Of a stretch of DNA of 64,000 nucleotides, positions 41,831 through 55,004 are shown piece by piece; position 1 is the stretch's first letter; each line of letters starts with the position of its first letter. The stretch comes from Asterias rubens (taxonomy: Eukaryota; Echinodermata; Asteroidea; Forcipulatida; Asteriidae). Location: NCBI RefSeq assembly GCF_902459465.1, contig NC_047072.1, forward strand, positions 14,989,267-15,053,266, read 5' to 3'. The position numbers and the translations under genes were made by a program. The notes beneath the pieces were generated by a model. That model was not told the origin of the DNA, did no database searches, and saw nothing but the letters and a program-made list of their open reading frames with translations.

Positions 41831-42134
41831 TTTAATTTTAGCCTCTTTCGTTTTATTTTAAAATACATTCCTCTGAAAGTATTTTTTTTTTATTTTTTAT
41901 TTAAATTAGTGTCATAGATAAAAATCAATTATTACATGTAGATTATTCAAACAATATTTATGAATACATTTTAAATTATCAATTTATTTAAACATTTTAA
42001 AGATAAAAGGTGGCATAAATACTACAATCTAGTCTGGTTCGGGCCACATTTTTTGTTGTTGGTTTTCTCTACAGTGGTGGTCTGGTATCTATCACTACAG
42101 TCTTGTGTGTGCTCTGCCCGAAAAATCTAGCAAA
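41831..42134. promoter_or_regulatory. Divergent promoter region between OSTM1 and MRPS31
   Basis: 304 bp between the two start codons, with no other gene. It is AT-rich on the OSTM1 side, with no obvious TATA box at a suitable distance. A YY1-like core (cgccatttt, 41826-41834) overlaps the OSTM1 start codon. The arrangement implies a shared promoter. Confidence 0.55.
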
Positions 42135-45100
42135 ATGAGCAGAATTTGGCGGAGAATTCCTCTGATCTACGGTGTTAAACACGAGTAAGTGCTTTTTAAT
42201 CACAACCCCTAATTTATGTGAGAACTTACTCTTGATAGGTGCGACGATTTAAATCTGTAGTCTAGAGCTCGCGCAGGGGGGTGAGGGGAGTACCGGTGAC
42301 TTCGGCACCTTGCAAACTCGGCACCTGCAAACTCGGCACCTTGCAAACTCGGCACCTTGCAAACTCAGCACCCACTCGGCACCATACAAACTCGGCACCT
42401 GCCTTTTATTGACTAACAAACTCGGCACCAAGCAATATCATCTCAGAGAGTCAAGTGGTTAAAAATAAAGTCTAAAGTACGTGTCTTACACAATAAAAAA
42501 TTGCTTTGGTGTACCCATGGCTACTCACTCACAATCAATCGTAATTCTAGTGATAGTTGATACAGCCTCAGCTCGGGAAGAATTATTGTGATATCATGGA
42601 CGGATACTGGATAGTACTTTTTTTAGTTTAGTAATAGTACATAATAATAATAATAATAATAATTACATTTATATATAGCGCTTTACTAAAAATAAGTTTC
42701 TAAGCGCTTCACAAAAAACAAATATAAATGATAAGTAAGCAAACGGGAAAACTACATGAGCAGATGCGATAACGTAACCCTCCTCCCACCGTTATCGCAA
42801 CTTGTTACTAGAGTAGAGTTAGATTGTTTAACCACCCATGGCCATGAGTCCATTAGGGAGTCCATGACCATGTTGTTAACCAAGTTTATTGTTTAACACA
42901 TTCAGTAAACAACACTAATCTTAAAATAGAGATGATTGACTCAATGAGTGTGATAATCACTGATTATTTATATCATTTATTATCATTTCAATTTTGTGGT
43001 TCCGCCACCCAGGCAGGTCGGGGCTGGGACTATAAGCGTCCCAGCATATGGACCAATTCTTAGGTCTACTCCTGAAACTAATAGATTAATATTAGCGACA
43101 CTAAAGATTAGTAGCGACATTAAATAAGGTCCCCTCCCCCTGTAAATTTTTAGCCTCCGGTGGGAAGGATAAAGAAATGTTATTTTCACGAGATGCCTTT
43201 ATGCTAGGTGTTGGAATTGCCCAATCACTTTATTAACAGACTTCTTTATTAACAAAAAGCCATCACCCAGACTGATTTTATTTTGATTATTATAAAGTAA
43301 AATGTAATTGTAGTGTTTGCAATTTTGTTTTATTTTCAGGCCTTTGATTTTGGCAAGATTTAACATCTCCAGATGTGTACAGACAACAACTGGCAGGCTC
43401 GACTCGCCTAAAGAAAACGGGGAAAGCAATAGTAGTGAGTCCTCACCAAAGACTCCACCAAAGAGTCATCTTTCAGCTGACAAACTCCTTAGCACCCTCA
43501 CAGGGTTAAAGGTTATGAAGAATTTAGATTCAAAGGTCGGGAGGTCACCAAGGTTAAGGTCAGCTGCAGCCGATTTTCTTCAGCTGAAGGAGAAGAAAGC
43601 TGATGAAAGAGACAGCACAAGTGATGACATTCAAAGGTAACCACCGATGCTGTTGCACTTTTGGAATTGAATGAAAGGTTTAAGGGGCACCAGGTGGCAG
43701 CAGACTTACCATGGTAATTAGTTGTTCTTCAAATGCTTCAAACTGTGTAAACATTGAAAATTCATCGGTAAGTCTGCTGCCACATTGAACATTTTACCAG
43801 TGTTGGAATTTACAATTATGTATTGTTCGGTTCAGTGTAGTTTTTTATCAAGATAAATTCAGTACTGCCAATCAGCTCTCTTGTATCTAACATTGGTGTA
43901 CTTTCTATTATATTTGCATGTTTTTCCCTTCACCTCTCTCAGTCCGGAGATCATTAAGAAAATGGTGCTGGAGACTGTTACAAAAGTAGCCGAGATTTTC
44001 CCAGAGAAGGAAGTTGTTGAGTCCGATTTACTGAAACAGCTACGAAGGCATGATGAAGCCACTGAAGCTGGTCAACTTGGGGACCTAGATGCAGTTAGGT
44101 ATGTTGATTGTAAAACATTGAGGTTACACATGGAGTGAAGGAAGGGTTCCTCAACTTTGTGATTGGTCAGGTCATTCTCAAAAGGCCACACTCTGTTGCT
44201 TCACTAACCCCTTCTGCATTAGGGTTAGGGAATAAATTTGGTATAGCTTCACTTCAGGAAGTTACTAAGTACCTTCAGCATAAATGAATAACTACCACCT
44301 GGTTAGTCTTTTGTAATTCTACAATTTTCTGTCACAACGCTTTTAATTTCCGGCACTTACCATTCACAGATGACTGTTATTTCTCTGCTTCTTGTACAGT
44401 TCAATTCTATCGGGGATCAAAGTTCAGAAGCAAGCAACCCTACGAAAGAAAGTGGAACATACAGCGAGTGATGAGAGAGCACTTACAGAGATGTTAGGAA
44501 ACCAGTTTGGAGATGATTCAAGACGAAGTGAGAAACCAGAGCCATATAAACGGCAACAGATGTAAGAGCTTTAGTATAAAAGGAAAAAAACAACACATCT
44601 GACATCTTGCCTTTGTCTATAAATTTAGACACAATAAGATTAATCCATCTTGTTGTTGACATACAAAGGGTTAAACTCCTATTACTGATGAATACAGAAT
44701 CAATGACGATTTACATGTAAATGATTATGAATGTGCTTGTCTTTCCATAGGAGAACATTATTTGACCGTCAGAGACTGAACCTATTCAAAGTATCTTCTG
44801 ATAAAGCTTCTAAGACACAAGGTTAGTATTTGTACACTGAGGCAATAAGGCAAGATACACAAAAGCCACACGGCACATTACCATAAATCAGAGAGATAAC
44901 ACTTTTAATCAATTCCACAATGAAGATGTAACATTAATGTTCAACTATCCTGGTGCTACCCATCCTCTTAACAACAGTATTTGTGTATACATGTATTTTA
45001 TTGACAGTGTTAGTTGACCCAGAGAATGATGTCCTGACACTCTGGGATAAGGAGGAAAAGAAGAAACTGAGGGCTTTGTCGTACTCCACAATAAGCCATG

Positions 45101-46031
45101 GATTTGAGGAAATGATCAAATGGACAGAAGAGGGGAAGTTATGGCATTATCCAATCAATAATGAACAAGGTGGGTAATAATGATAATAACCTTTATGTGG
45201 TAGTTTCTGTGGATTACCATCAAGTGCTTTAGTAAATTTTGAATCATTTTGTGAGAATGCAGTTGATATTGTCTGATAAAGCACATCCTGTGCCTAGGAA
45301 TGAGATTAAAGGGAAGGTACATTGTACATGTTTGGTAATTGTCAAAGACCAGTGTTCTCACTTGGTGTATCCCATCCTAGCCAGTCTTTTATTATTTTAG
45401 TGAGAAATTACCTCTTTCTCAAAAACTACGTTACTTCAGAGGGAGTCATTTTCCACAATGTTTTATACTATCAACAGCTCTCCAATGCTCGTTACCAAGT
45501 CAGTTTTTAAGTTAATATTTGTTTTGAGTAATTACCAAACATGTACCTTCCCTTTAAAATACGACAATATTATTGAAATGAAATTCTTAAGATTGAAAGT
45601 ATGAGTTTCAATTGTCGCAGCTGGAAACATGGGACTTGGCTGACTGGTAGATCTTAGAGTGGTTATGCTGTAGTGAAATGATAGATTAAACACAACTTCT
45701 GTGACTTAATATTCCTGATTATACCTCAAAACTACTTGATATTTGTTTAAATTTTCTTTTCTGTGTTTCAGGTCTTGAGGAGGAGCAAGCAATTGGTTTT
45801 CATGAGCATGTTTTTTTCGACCATCTTCTTGAAGATCTTCCTCAGATTGAACCAATTATTAACTTTATGGAATTGGTTTGTGTTGGGTTAAGTAAGAATC
45901 CATACCTCACAGTGGAGCAGAAACATGAGCACATAGAATGGTTCAAGAAATACTTTATAGAGAGGGAAGCAATAATCAAGGAAGCATTGGAGGCCGAGAA
46001 AGCTGACGAAGCAAGAGGAATGGTTGTCTAA
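42135..46031 (+). CDS. MRPS31: MRPS31, mitochondrial small-subunit ribosomal protein mS31
   Basis: A component of the mitochondrial 28S ribosomal subunit. Exons: 42135-42184, 43340-43636, 43943-44098, 44400-44561, 44751-44821, 45008-45169 and 45772-46031 (stop TAA). All are GT-AG and in phase, giving about 385 residues (human 395). The N-terminus MSRIWRRIPLIYGVKHEPLI, then LARFNISRC, is a basic mitochondrial presequence. A poorly conserved linker follows (residues about 30-245), containing HLSADKLLSTLTGLKV, SPEIIKKMVLETV and FDRQRLNLFKV. The conserved C-terminal region reads LWDKEEKKKLRALS, HGFEEMIKWTEEGKLWHYPI then NNEQG, FHEHVFFDHLLEDLPQIEPI, and [20 protein letters not shown] then HEHIEWFKKYF. 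This matches human GFEELIQWTKEGKLW and [20 protein letters not shown]. It is head-to-head with OSTM1. Poly(A) signals (AATAAA) lie at 46497-46502 and nearby. Confidence 0.95.
42302..42430 (+). repeat. Tandem repeat of an aaactcggcacc motif
   Basis: About seven imperfect units of aaactcggcaccttgc (14-17 bp), with variant spacers, in the first MRPS31 intron. The alternative ctgc/ttgc endings suggest unequal exchange. Confidence 0.85.
42641..42720 (+). repeat. (TAA)n microsatellite joined to an agcgctt repeat fragment
   Basis: Several AATAAT units are followed by tttatatatagcgctttact and aagtttctaagcgcttcaca. The pair of agcgctt words in a (TAA)n context is a common dispersed unit in marine invertebrates. 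A related piece occurs at 29512. Confidence 0.6.
42763..42802. repeat. Short palindromic dispersed repeat, copy 3
   Basis: atgcgataacgtaaccctcc, then tcccaccgttatcgcaact. This is a shortened member of the family at 3296 and 40515, with the right arm lacking the gaggagggtta part. Confidence 0.65.
43694..43783. repeat. Perfect 17-bp inverted repeat in MRPS31 intron 2
   Basis: gtggcagcagacttacc (43694-43710) and ggtaagtctgctgccac (43767-43783) are exact reverse complements separated by 56 bases. The transcript could form a long-loop hairpin, or this is a small MITE. The right arm carries a splice-donor-like ggtaagt. Confidence 0.85.
45306..45557. mobile_element. MITE with the same interior but different termini, in MRPS31 intron 6
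   Basis: The termini ttaaagggaaggtac...catgtttggtaatt and aattaccaaacatgtacctt are inverted and differ from the ggacactattggtaatt ends of copies 1-3. The interior (gtcaaagaccagtgttctca, cacttggtgtat, cttcagagggagtcattttc, atactatcaacagctctcc, attaccaa) is clearly homologous. The middle, with the gaggtctcgaaatc pair, is missing. Confidence 0.7.
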
Positions 46032-49000
46032 TGAGAAGTCTGTATTCATCTAATGACTGTTAAAGCATCCAAGTGGCAAATTATCTACTTGATATTTTGT
46101 TGATAAAACGATCCACATCAAGAGGTGCATTACAAGTTTAACTGCCTTCAACCACAGCTCTGTTCACTTCTTGTTCGTTATGTTACCAGATGCATTGTCT
46201 CTTGGATAATAGTTTATCACTGATGCAGTGAGTGGTGATCAGGACAGATTTGGAAGAGTATAGAGACAATGATTTATGAAAGAAACCGATCAATGTTTCC
46301 TAACTCGTCTTCAATCAAAATGAATATGTTTTGTTTATGTTTAAAAAACAACTCCGATCTTCAAAAGAAATGGTTTTTGAACTAGAAGAGGTATGCTCGA
46401 CGATAATACTGGTCAGTAAAGCTATTTCAAAAGCTTGCTTTCTATAAATATGAAGGCTGTATAGGTTTTCCTAAAAATGTGTGACAGTCAGTTTGAAATA
46501 AATACATTCAGGCATGCAAGTTACAGGATACTTATTGGACTCCCTGCACCTTTAGATTGTCATGGAATTGCCATTACAGAGATGAAAGACTTGGCCTTTG
46601 TTTTAAATAAATATTCAGATTCTATTTGCCATAATTCTATTGGATTTATTTCCACACAAAAGAAATAAATTTTATCATAGTGTTTACCACTGCATGGGAG
46701 AATTTAATAGCGAATGTCAACAGAGGGCGCTATTACAATCAAAGATGTGCATTTATTGCTGGGTGTTTGCAGATTAAAATTTAACAAACCTTGTGAAAAT
46801 TGAAAAGGGGTTGGGTCAATGTGAATTTATCAGATTTATGCAATTTTTGCAAAGGAATTTCAATTGAACGTCTGCAAGGGTGATACTTCGGATAAACTCG
46901 GTTACCTGGGTAGTGGCTACTATTAAAACATACAAGTATTACATCTAGCAAAGACTAGGTTGTTTTTTATAACGATGTCACAAAAATGTCAATGGATTGT
47001 GTTATTTGGTAATAAAACCATTTTCAAAATAAAAAATGAATAAGATACTGACTGATTTTACCTTCTTTATAGACTGCTATTTATTGATGTCGTGTGGACC
47101 CACTAGGGCCTACAGTTTACACTGTCACGTATCGATTGTACATCTCAACATTCCTGGTGTTTGTTGACGTCATGATTCAAATCTTACAAATGAGTCAATA
47201 GTTTGTCACCCCTTGACTCGAGTGATTTCAAATCCCACTTCAGAATTTCAACAAGAAGACAAAAGATCTTCTTTTGGGCGGCCTCTTCTTTAATCTACCG
47301 CCCCTTGGTATCGTGTAATCCCCTTGGTCAATCCAATAGGCTTTGATGGGATTGGCCCAAGAAGAAAAAGCACCTGGACTACAGAGTGGAGTCGACTGCC
47401 TCCTTGCAACCGAAGAGCTTATGTTGGTCCCACAGAGAGTTGAGACAGGGTTGGGTGTAAAAGACTATAAAGAATGATGGTGATAAATCGTGCGGGAGAA
47501 CAGAACCTCTTGAAGAGATCTAGACATGACTTTTAATCCTGTCTTTAAAAGGCTTCTGTACCTAACCGATTGAGAGGAGGGTCCTTCATAAAAAGGGTCG
47601 CGGTACATAGGTAAAAACATCTGCAAGTGGTTGAGATGCGTGTTTCAAACAAAGAGAAACGTGGAAAAGGCATTTGGATAAATGAAGAGGGGTTAATGGA
47701 TGAACACTTATTGGTGTTAAGGATGAAACTGTTGAGCCAGGAAACTGGTGTTATTAAGGGCTTTAGGTGATAGGTGGTCATCCATTAAGATCGGTTTACA
47801 GCAAAATCCGGTTAATTTTGTTTCGAGACTGATGTAGCGGAAAAGTAGTTCCTCGCTTAATGGGAATTTGACAAAAATTAATAAGGTTTGTTGGGGGCTC
47901 TTTCTTGGCTAACAGCAGATCGACTATGAATAAAAATGCCTTCAAGTCAAAACTCAGGTACACTGAAATCGTATTATGTTTTTTTCATCCATCACAAGCA
48001 ACCCAATGCACGAGGCTGTAAGTTGGGTGAATAAACAATGAATGTTTACCAATCATAAAATAGCTGAAAAGAAACCAGAAAATAAAAATCAGCGCGGTCT
48101 TCTGCTTTGAAGAGCATCAAAAGTCTAAAAGTACTATACATGTAATATTTGAGGGTGTTGGTACATACTTTAATGTGGGTAGGGCTTTTTTGTGAGGTCT
48201 TTGTCTTGTGAACCCGTACAAGCTCAACAGGTGTTGCAAGGATTGACTGGACGAGGACTGAGCTATATCCTTGAGTGGAGGTGAGGGTAAATAAATCTCT
48301 TTTGAAGATGTTACGAGGTCTCTTCAGATTCTTCACTCTCAGCTTCTCGTCAAATACGAGATTCTGAAGAGATGGATAACATGACGAGTAGTGTTTACAT
48401 AGGATCACAGGTATTCAGTAACTCTTGCTTTAATCAAACTTCTGGCACGTAGCTAGGCATTGTAAAGTTGATTTCAAATATTTTACAATGGTATATAATT
48501 CAATTCCTCCACCAGAGCTATTGGGTTTGTTTTCCGATCTCTGTACTATCGGATGAGGTTGATACGCTATAGTTTAATGATTCGGCTTCTAGTCAGCCTA
48601 TTGTCGATAAAGGGTATAAAATCACATTGTTTTACAGGTCGTTTCCCTTAAATGGGTGAAGCTTCGCGTACGACCCCCCCCCCCCCCCCAATTAACGAAA
48701 TTATTTGTGAAAGCGTTCTCGAATAGCGCCCCCTTGTGATAAGCACTCAAGTTAACATGGATTTAATATTATTATACATTCAATGTAAATTTGGTCTATA
48801 TACTACCTTTTCATTATTTTTTTTAACTGTTTGCTCTCTCCGAGTAAAAAAGGTAAAGCTGTCTTAAATCTTGTATTCAGTTGTATGACCGTTGAGGGCG
48901 TACAAACACAACTTCTCTAAGGTCTCGCAAGCTCTTTGAAGCCCTTCTTAAGACTCTGTAAGTCCTCATTGTGACGCCTGAATTTGATTTTTTCCTCCCA

Positions 49001-52000
49001 AGCGAATCCTCAGAAGAAGGTGCGGGTAATCCCATGCCAGGGGCATTAAGGGCCTCAGCTCCTCAAGGGAGACCAATCTTGGCCAATTAACTTCTGCAAA
49101 AATGACCGCGGGGTCGGCTTATCCCAATCCCAGGCCCCCTCTCCCCTTCTACTTTGCTGTACTCCCTCCAGAGACCACAGTACATCTACCTAGTATGACG
49201 GTCTACCCTCATCAGTTAGGATTTTCAACCATAGACTATAGAGGGATATATACCAGGTGCTGTTAGACTATAAAACCAATACAAGGTCTTGATAGCCAAC
49301 CGTTGCATGCAATTGCTCATAGTTCTTTTATTTTGCTTTCTTTACTTTTCTCCTTAGCAGCTCGGCCGCCGTGGCTTGATCCCAAACTCTTGCTAAGAAG
49401 TCCCGTGGGCGGTTTTTATCCCGACTTGTTTTGTTATTTGCCGTAGCCACCTGCACACACCGTGCGGCGGGGAGAGAGAGCCAAAGATTGGCCACAAACC
49501 CCCAGGTAGAGTTTGACTTGTGCGTGTACCTTACAACCCGCAAGGGGCGAACTTAAAACCAAACAGCGTTCACTTTTTGTATAAAATCTTTACAATTTGC
49601 CATTTTTTTGACATCCTCGCGGCTTTTTCACTCCGACACCGAATCTTTCAAAACTTTTTAACGTCTTAAAAATCAAAATCTTTGTGTGGAAATAAAATAG
49701 AGGTGTCAATCACACCAACACACCAAGTCACTGTGACAACAAAAAGAGAAAACCAGGACCAGTTTTTTTCTTCTCGTGCGTATGCGATATTACAGAGAGC
49801 GACCCGTTAAAAACACCAGGGGCACTTTGGACCCAGAAATGCCACCAAGCTATTTATCTAGCTAAACGAAAAGCGCGCCAGGTGAAAAGAGTTCTAGCTT
49901 CAAAAATAGAGAGCTCTCTCTCGACAGTTAAACGTCCACGACCCATAACTTCACACTTTGTGGTAAGGTTGGAGTCGGTTTAGAAGTCATGAAAGACTAA
50001 AATGCGGTGTGGCTGAAGCTGTAGCAGTTCCAATCTTCTTAAGCAGACGCTAAGTAACAAGTCCCACCAAGCGATTAGATTGCTCCCTTTTGATTCTGTA
50101 CAGCAGTGTGTAATGGGACAAGTTGGTCACAGACACTGGGCGTCTACCGTCTGGTTCTTCTATTGACTGTTCTCACCTCGATAGAACGGTGGCGTGAAAT
50201 CGCTAAAAAGACGGTTCATGATTTAAAAACAACATGATTTAAACACTCTGTCGCCCGATAGTCTTCAAAACGGTGTTGTTTAGTTTAAGTATACAGCCTG
50301 CAGGTCATAGGGCATTTCTAAACTCAAGTTTAACAGTTAGTGATTTTACTTGACTCGGCCGTGCTTCTCATAAATGATTCAACCAACCCAATTATAGCCA
50401 TTCGTAATTCAATCGTTTCTATTTCTGTTTTTTTATATGAACTGTCATAAGACAGTTCATAAAATTATGGTTAACATAGGGGATTATATATTCACGTTGA
50501 ATTTTGTATCAACAAATGTTTGGTTGGTGTAAAGGGTGATAACACTCACATCAAGTAACTTCAAAGGCTATATTGTAATTTAAACCAACAAATTATAATG
50601 ATTAACATATCAGTAGGCTACATTACTACAGTAATTACTTTTAAAAACCTCTAAATTAGAGCGCCGCCAACGACAATGAGGAGTACAGTTTCTTTGGTCA
50701 TCCAGTCATTGCACTTTTGAGGGACTCTCATCTCATAAGTATGACCTTTTACCACATTATGGCAGGTTTTTAACAATCTTTTGATCGACACCTCTGTGGC
50801 CATAAGTAGCCGTCTTCGTTCCCCTTGTCATACAGTGGAAGTGCATGGTGGTTATAATATAACATAGATATTGTGCGTAAAAGTCCATTTTGGAATGTCA
50901 TGACCGCAGTTTGTCATTGAGTCAAATCGTGGCTTTGTTAAACCCACTTAGCAAAATTTGTTCCAAGATTTTAAAGCAATGGTTTCAGGTGTGAAAGGTC
51001 TTGCAGCTGCGGTTTTTTTAAGTGAAGCTATTTTTTGTCATTCGTTGTTTGCGTTTTAAATTAGGTCTTGTTGAAAAGAGGGAAATTGCATGTCTCACTT
51101 TAGAAAAAGTAGATCACAATATGGTTTGACAAACAAAGAGTCGACCGATTTACAGTTGGTCAACGAACCAAGTTGACAGTAACATGACTGATGGACATGA
51201 CTGATGTATAGAGTGGGTTCATGACCTAAAAAACAGTAGGTTATGGATCGTCTATAAATCCAGTTAGGAGACATAAAGTGTCTACGATTTAAAATGAACG
51301 AAATAATGTGGAATTTTGTTGTTAATGCTGTTAATTCCTTTAATAAGTATATAGGCGGCTTCAAGAAGTCACAACGACAACCGATGCAAGGTTGAAACAG
51401 GTGGTTTCATGACTTATGGCAAAACAAAGATCATCATGGTTTTGTACATTATAAATATATATATATATATATATTTCATAGGTAAAAAGAAAGAAAAAAC
51501 TTTACAACCCTCCCCCGGACACGTATAAATCTCTTAACCTTTTCGCTGAGTTCACTGGAATGAAATTTACCTGCTAGAAATTTAGAGAACAGGAAAGGAA
51601 AGTTAAGTCCTTTCTTGCTTGTTTCCATCGAAAAGTTGTTGTAAAACACCTTGTTTGTTTCCTTTGGACCAGCCAGCTTTGATCCTGATATCAGTTTCTT
51701 CTGGATTGTAGTTTATTATCGGATACCCAACACCAATTTACTGTAAGATTGTTCCAATGGTCCTTTGCAATGCTTTGATAATAGCACCGGGAGACTTTGA
51801 GAAGTGATTTCATTTGTGCTTAGGCGGGACGCTGGCAGCGACACAGCCCGGGTCCCAGTGGAGTCTGAACGGTGTGCATATCCAGAAATTCACGGCCAAT
51901 AATAATTCCCAATGAATGAATGATGGAGTGAAACTGTGAGAAAGGATTAGAATTAGGTCTGATCCGTAAGCCAAATAAACTCTATCCGACTCTACCGTAT

Positions 52001-54399
52001 GGGGATTTTTCCAAGGGGTTGAGTTTTTAAGGGGGGGGGGGTGTTGACAATGCAGCAAGTGGAGCAGAATGGGAGTCAATGTCGGCACTATATGGCGGTC
52101 GGTTCCAGCATGCTTCGAGTTAATGTCCCCTGTATTCAGTGAGGTTTAGGAACTTGATGGCAGAGCCGTGGTGAAAGACCCGTATTATGATAACTTATGG
52201 GCCTGGAAAACGGCTTGTTTGTGTCGGCGGGTTTGAAGCAGGGGTCATGGAGGACAGATCCCAACACCTGTATGCTTCTCCCGAGGGGACAATAATCAAC
52301 CAGTTGACATTTGATTTCTACAATTGCCCAATTTTCAAGTTTGATTCTATCTTAATCGATCGTGTAGAGAAAAAATGACCACATGAAAATCTGATCTTAT
52401 CAGGTTCATATAGGCTATATTAAGCCTATGTTTAACCACACACTGGGTTAGTAGAGAAACAACAAACAAAAACACTGCACTTTAGTGACTACTGACCCCT
52501 TGAAATCAGGATATACCTTTATAAAATTAAAAAACACAATTAATATGGAACTTAGGTGGTGGAGAAATTAAAAGGGGGGACTGGGTGTGAAACTGGTCTG
52601 GATCCTGGGGGTCATTATGTGAGCTGAGATGATATCTTCTGGAACAGCATAGTTCAATATGCATCCCCTTACTACATCCCATACTGGAAGGTCCAGTCTA
52701 GTCTAATAGTAACTAAGGTCAACGTTTTACATTGCATACGTAGTTACTGTTTAGAATTCTACAACCTCTTTATAGAAGGGCTACAAACCACACTCAAAAC
52801 CCCAACTTCCGCTGAGCTTTCAACTACAGAAAGAGCCAACAATTTTGACAAACAAATTATGCCAGCTCGACTTCTGTGTGATAAGGGGGTATTTGTAAGC
52901 AACTTAACCCTGACTTTTCTTTGACATGCAAACTAGTATAATATCAGCACAATACATGGATTATAAACTGACGTTGTGTGACTCACCAAGCAATCGCATT
53001 GCCTCACACTGAATTTCCAGCATTTCCCGCCCGCAGACTTTTCCCGTTTTTTTGAGGAAGACTGACAGCGTGGCTAGTTGCCATAGTTACGATGCAATTT
53101 AAGTCTTTGGGTATAGGATGTGATCAATCATCGATATAGCTGTGGTTATTGACAAGACTTGATTGAAAGGACAGCAACAAAACGGACTAGTAAGAGTCTG
53201 GAGTGAGAATTTTAATTCATTAAAAATGGATGGTTCTGTGATGTCAACGAAGTTTGTAAGTTACAAGCTTGTACCTTACGACATATTCCGGCTCTAACCC
53301 CTCAACAGGGATGCAAGGGAGCCCCAAGGGGACCCGATAACGGCGAAAACAAGGCACGTGAAACTCTCCCTTTTCGATTGATAAGGGTTTACTGAGATGT
53401 GAGAAACACCTCGTGTCATTTGAGCAAAGGACTTATTTTCTTGGTTTAACTCGTAATTCCCTTTATCGTTGGGATTGATACTCACTATACCCACATGCTT
53501 TACCTATGCACCCATACAATCCATAAGAAACACAAGTTTGTTTCAACCGTTATGGGACCAAGAAACTTCGCCCAAATCCACGGTGATAGCTTTGCAATTG
53601 TTAAAATATTAGACTATAATATTAGACTATATATATATATTTGGTTTGCAGTAACACCAAGTGTGTGGCTACTTGCCACTGAGACCAACTAAGAATTTAC
53701 TCCGCGGTAGTGAAGTTAATAACGATCAACTAAAAGCTAAAGTATGCCGATTATCTACCTTCCGCCCATCGGGTAGTCAAAAAGCAGGACAGTTCTTTTC
53801 ACAACTATGAGGAGTCTCCCGAATAACTCAACCTGGCAAATTTTGTGATACATTCCATGCAATGCATCAACTCCCATATAACAATAGATATATCATTGAT
53901 ATAATATCTTCCCTAAAAATGTTAGTCAGGTTTCATTGCGAAATTACAACTCAAAATACAATTTAATCTTTTTCGTCGAGAATTGCTTTTATATAAAAAG
54001 TTCCAAACCATTGTATGTGTAATAATGAAAATAACATCGGGTTAAGCAACAGTTAAACAAATAATTAGAAAATGGAATACATTTGTTTCTGAAGGCTGTT
54101 TGGTTTCCTGACAAAACATGTTTACATCAGCACCGGCACAATTCGCCGAACCACAACTCAAATCTGGCAAAACATATTCGTGACGTGTCTGGTTGACGCC
54201 AAAAATTAATCAAATAATGCAACTATTACTGATATTTTTGTTAGAATCAATAAACAGAATACTATTGCGGTAATGTAGTATTGTTTAAACGGAGACCCTA
54301 TTGCGCCATATCATGATTTAGCACAACATTGCGGTCAACGGTGAAGGGGTTGAACATGCCACAAAACTCAATTTCCGTTTTACGGTCGCCTGATTAAAT

Positions 54400-54690
54400 A
54401 GTAACTAAGACGAGCCTCATTGGACCGTACATAGGGCAAGACACTGCCTTCCCCCTTTCCGGCCATTTAATAATCACAGAACAAAAAGCAGAGCTGGATT
54501 ACAATCGAATAAGTCAATGCAATACTAATCAGTTCATTGGGGCTAGCTTCCTGGACATTGGACTCAGTATTAACAATTTGAGTCCGAAACAATTGAAATC
54601 AGCGTTGATGTTTGACCGGGGCTTGGAGGCATTTATAAGGCGAGCCGGTCTGGCTGGCTGGGGGCTGCACGATGCAGACTTCCCGTCATA
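54400..54690 (+). promoter_or_regulatory. Candidate TATA promoter of unknown transcript
   Basis: Three inverted CCAAT boxes (ATTGG at 54419-54423, 54536-54540 and 54557-54561) precede a TATA-like atttataaggcg at 54631. The expected start at about 54660 falls in ggggctgcacgatgcag. No coding frame follows directly (the ATG near 54672 closes after seven codons), so it would drive a non-coding leader or a non-coding RNA. Confidence 0.3.
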
Positions 54691-55004
54691 TTTAGGAGGT
54701 TACGCGCTTCGCTGAGTAATATACAGCCGTCTTCTAGACAAACAAGACAAACCTTCCCATGATACCATTGCCATCAAACTCAAATTTAGTGTTCATTCAT
54801 TATTGAGCGGTTAGAGTGAGAGCGTCGAGGTTTTAATATTGCACTGATTTCAGCTTAAAACCACAGCCACAATCATGTCTACATAATTTGTTGTTGGGAC
54901 TAATTAATAATACACGACTGTCTCTGAAAACCTGTAGTATACCTTCCAATTAGCTCTGTGCATATCAAACCTGGTCAATAACGCTCAATACGTCAATACG
55001 CCCT

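Noticed and set aside
48046-48408. Minus-strand open frame of 120 codons
   Set aside because: No similarity to any family I know; composition matches the AT-rich surroundings.
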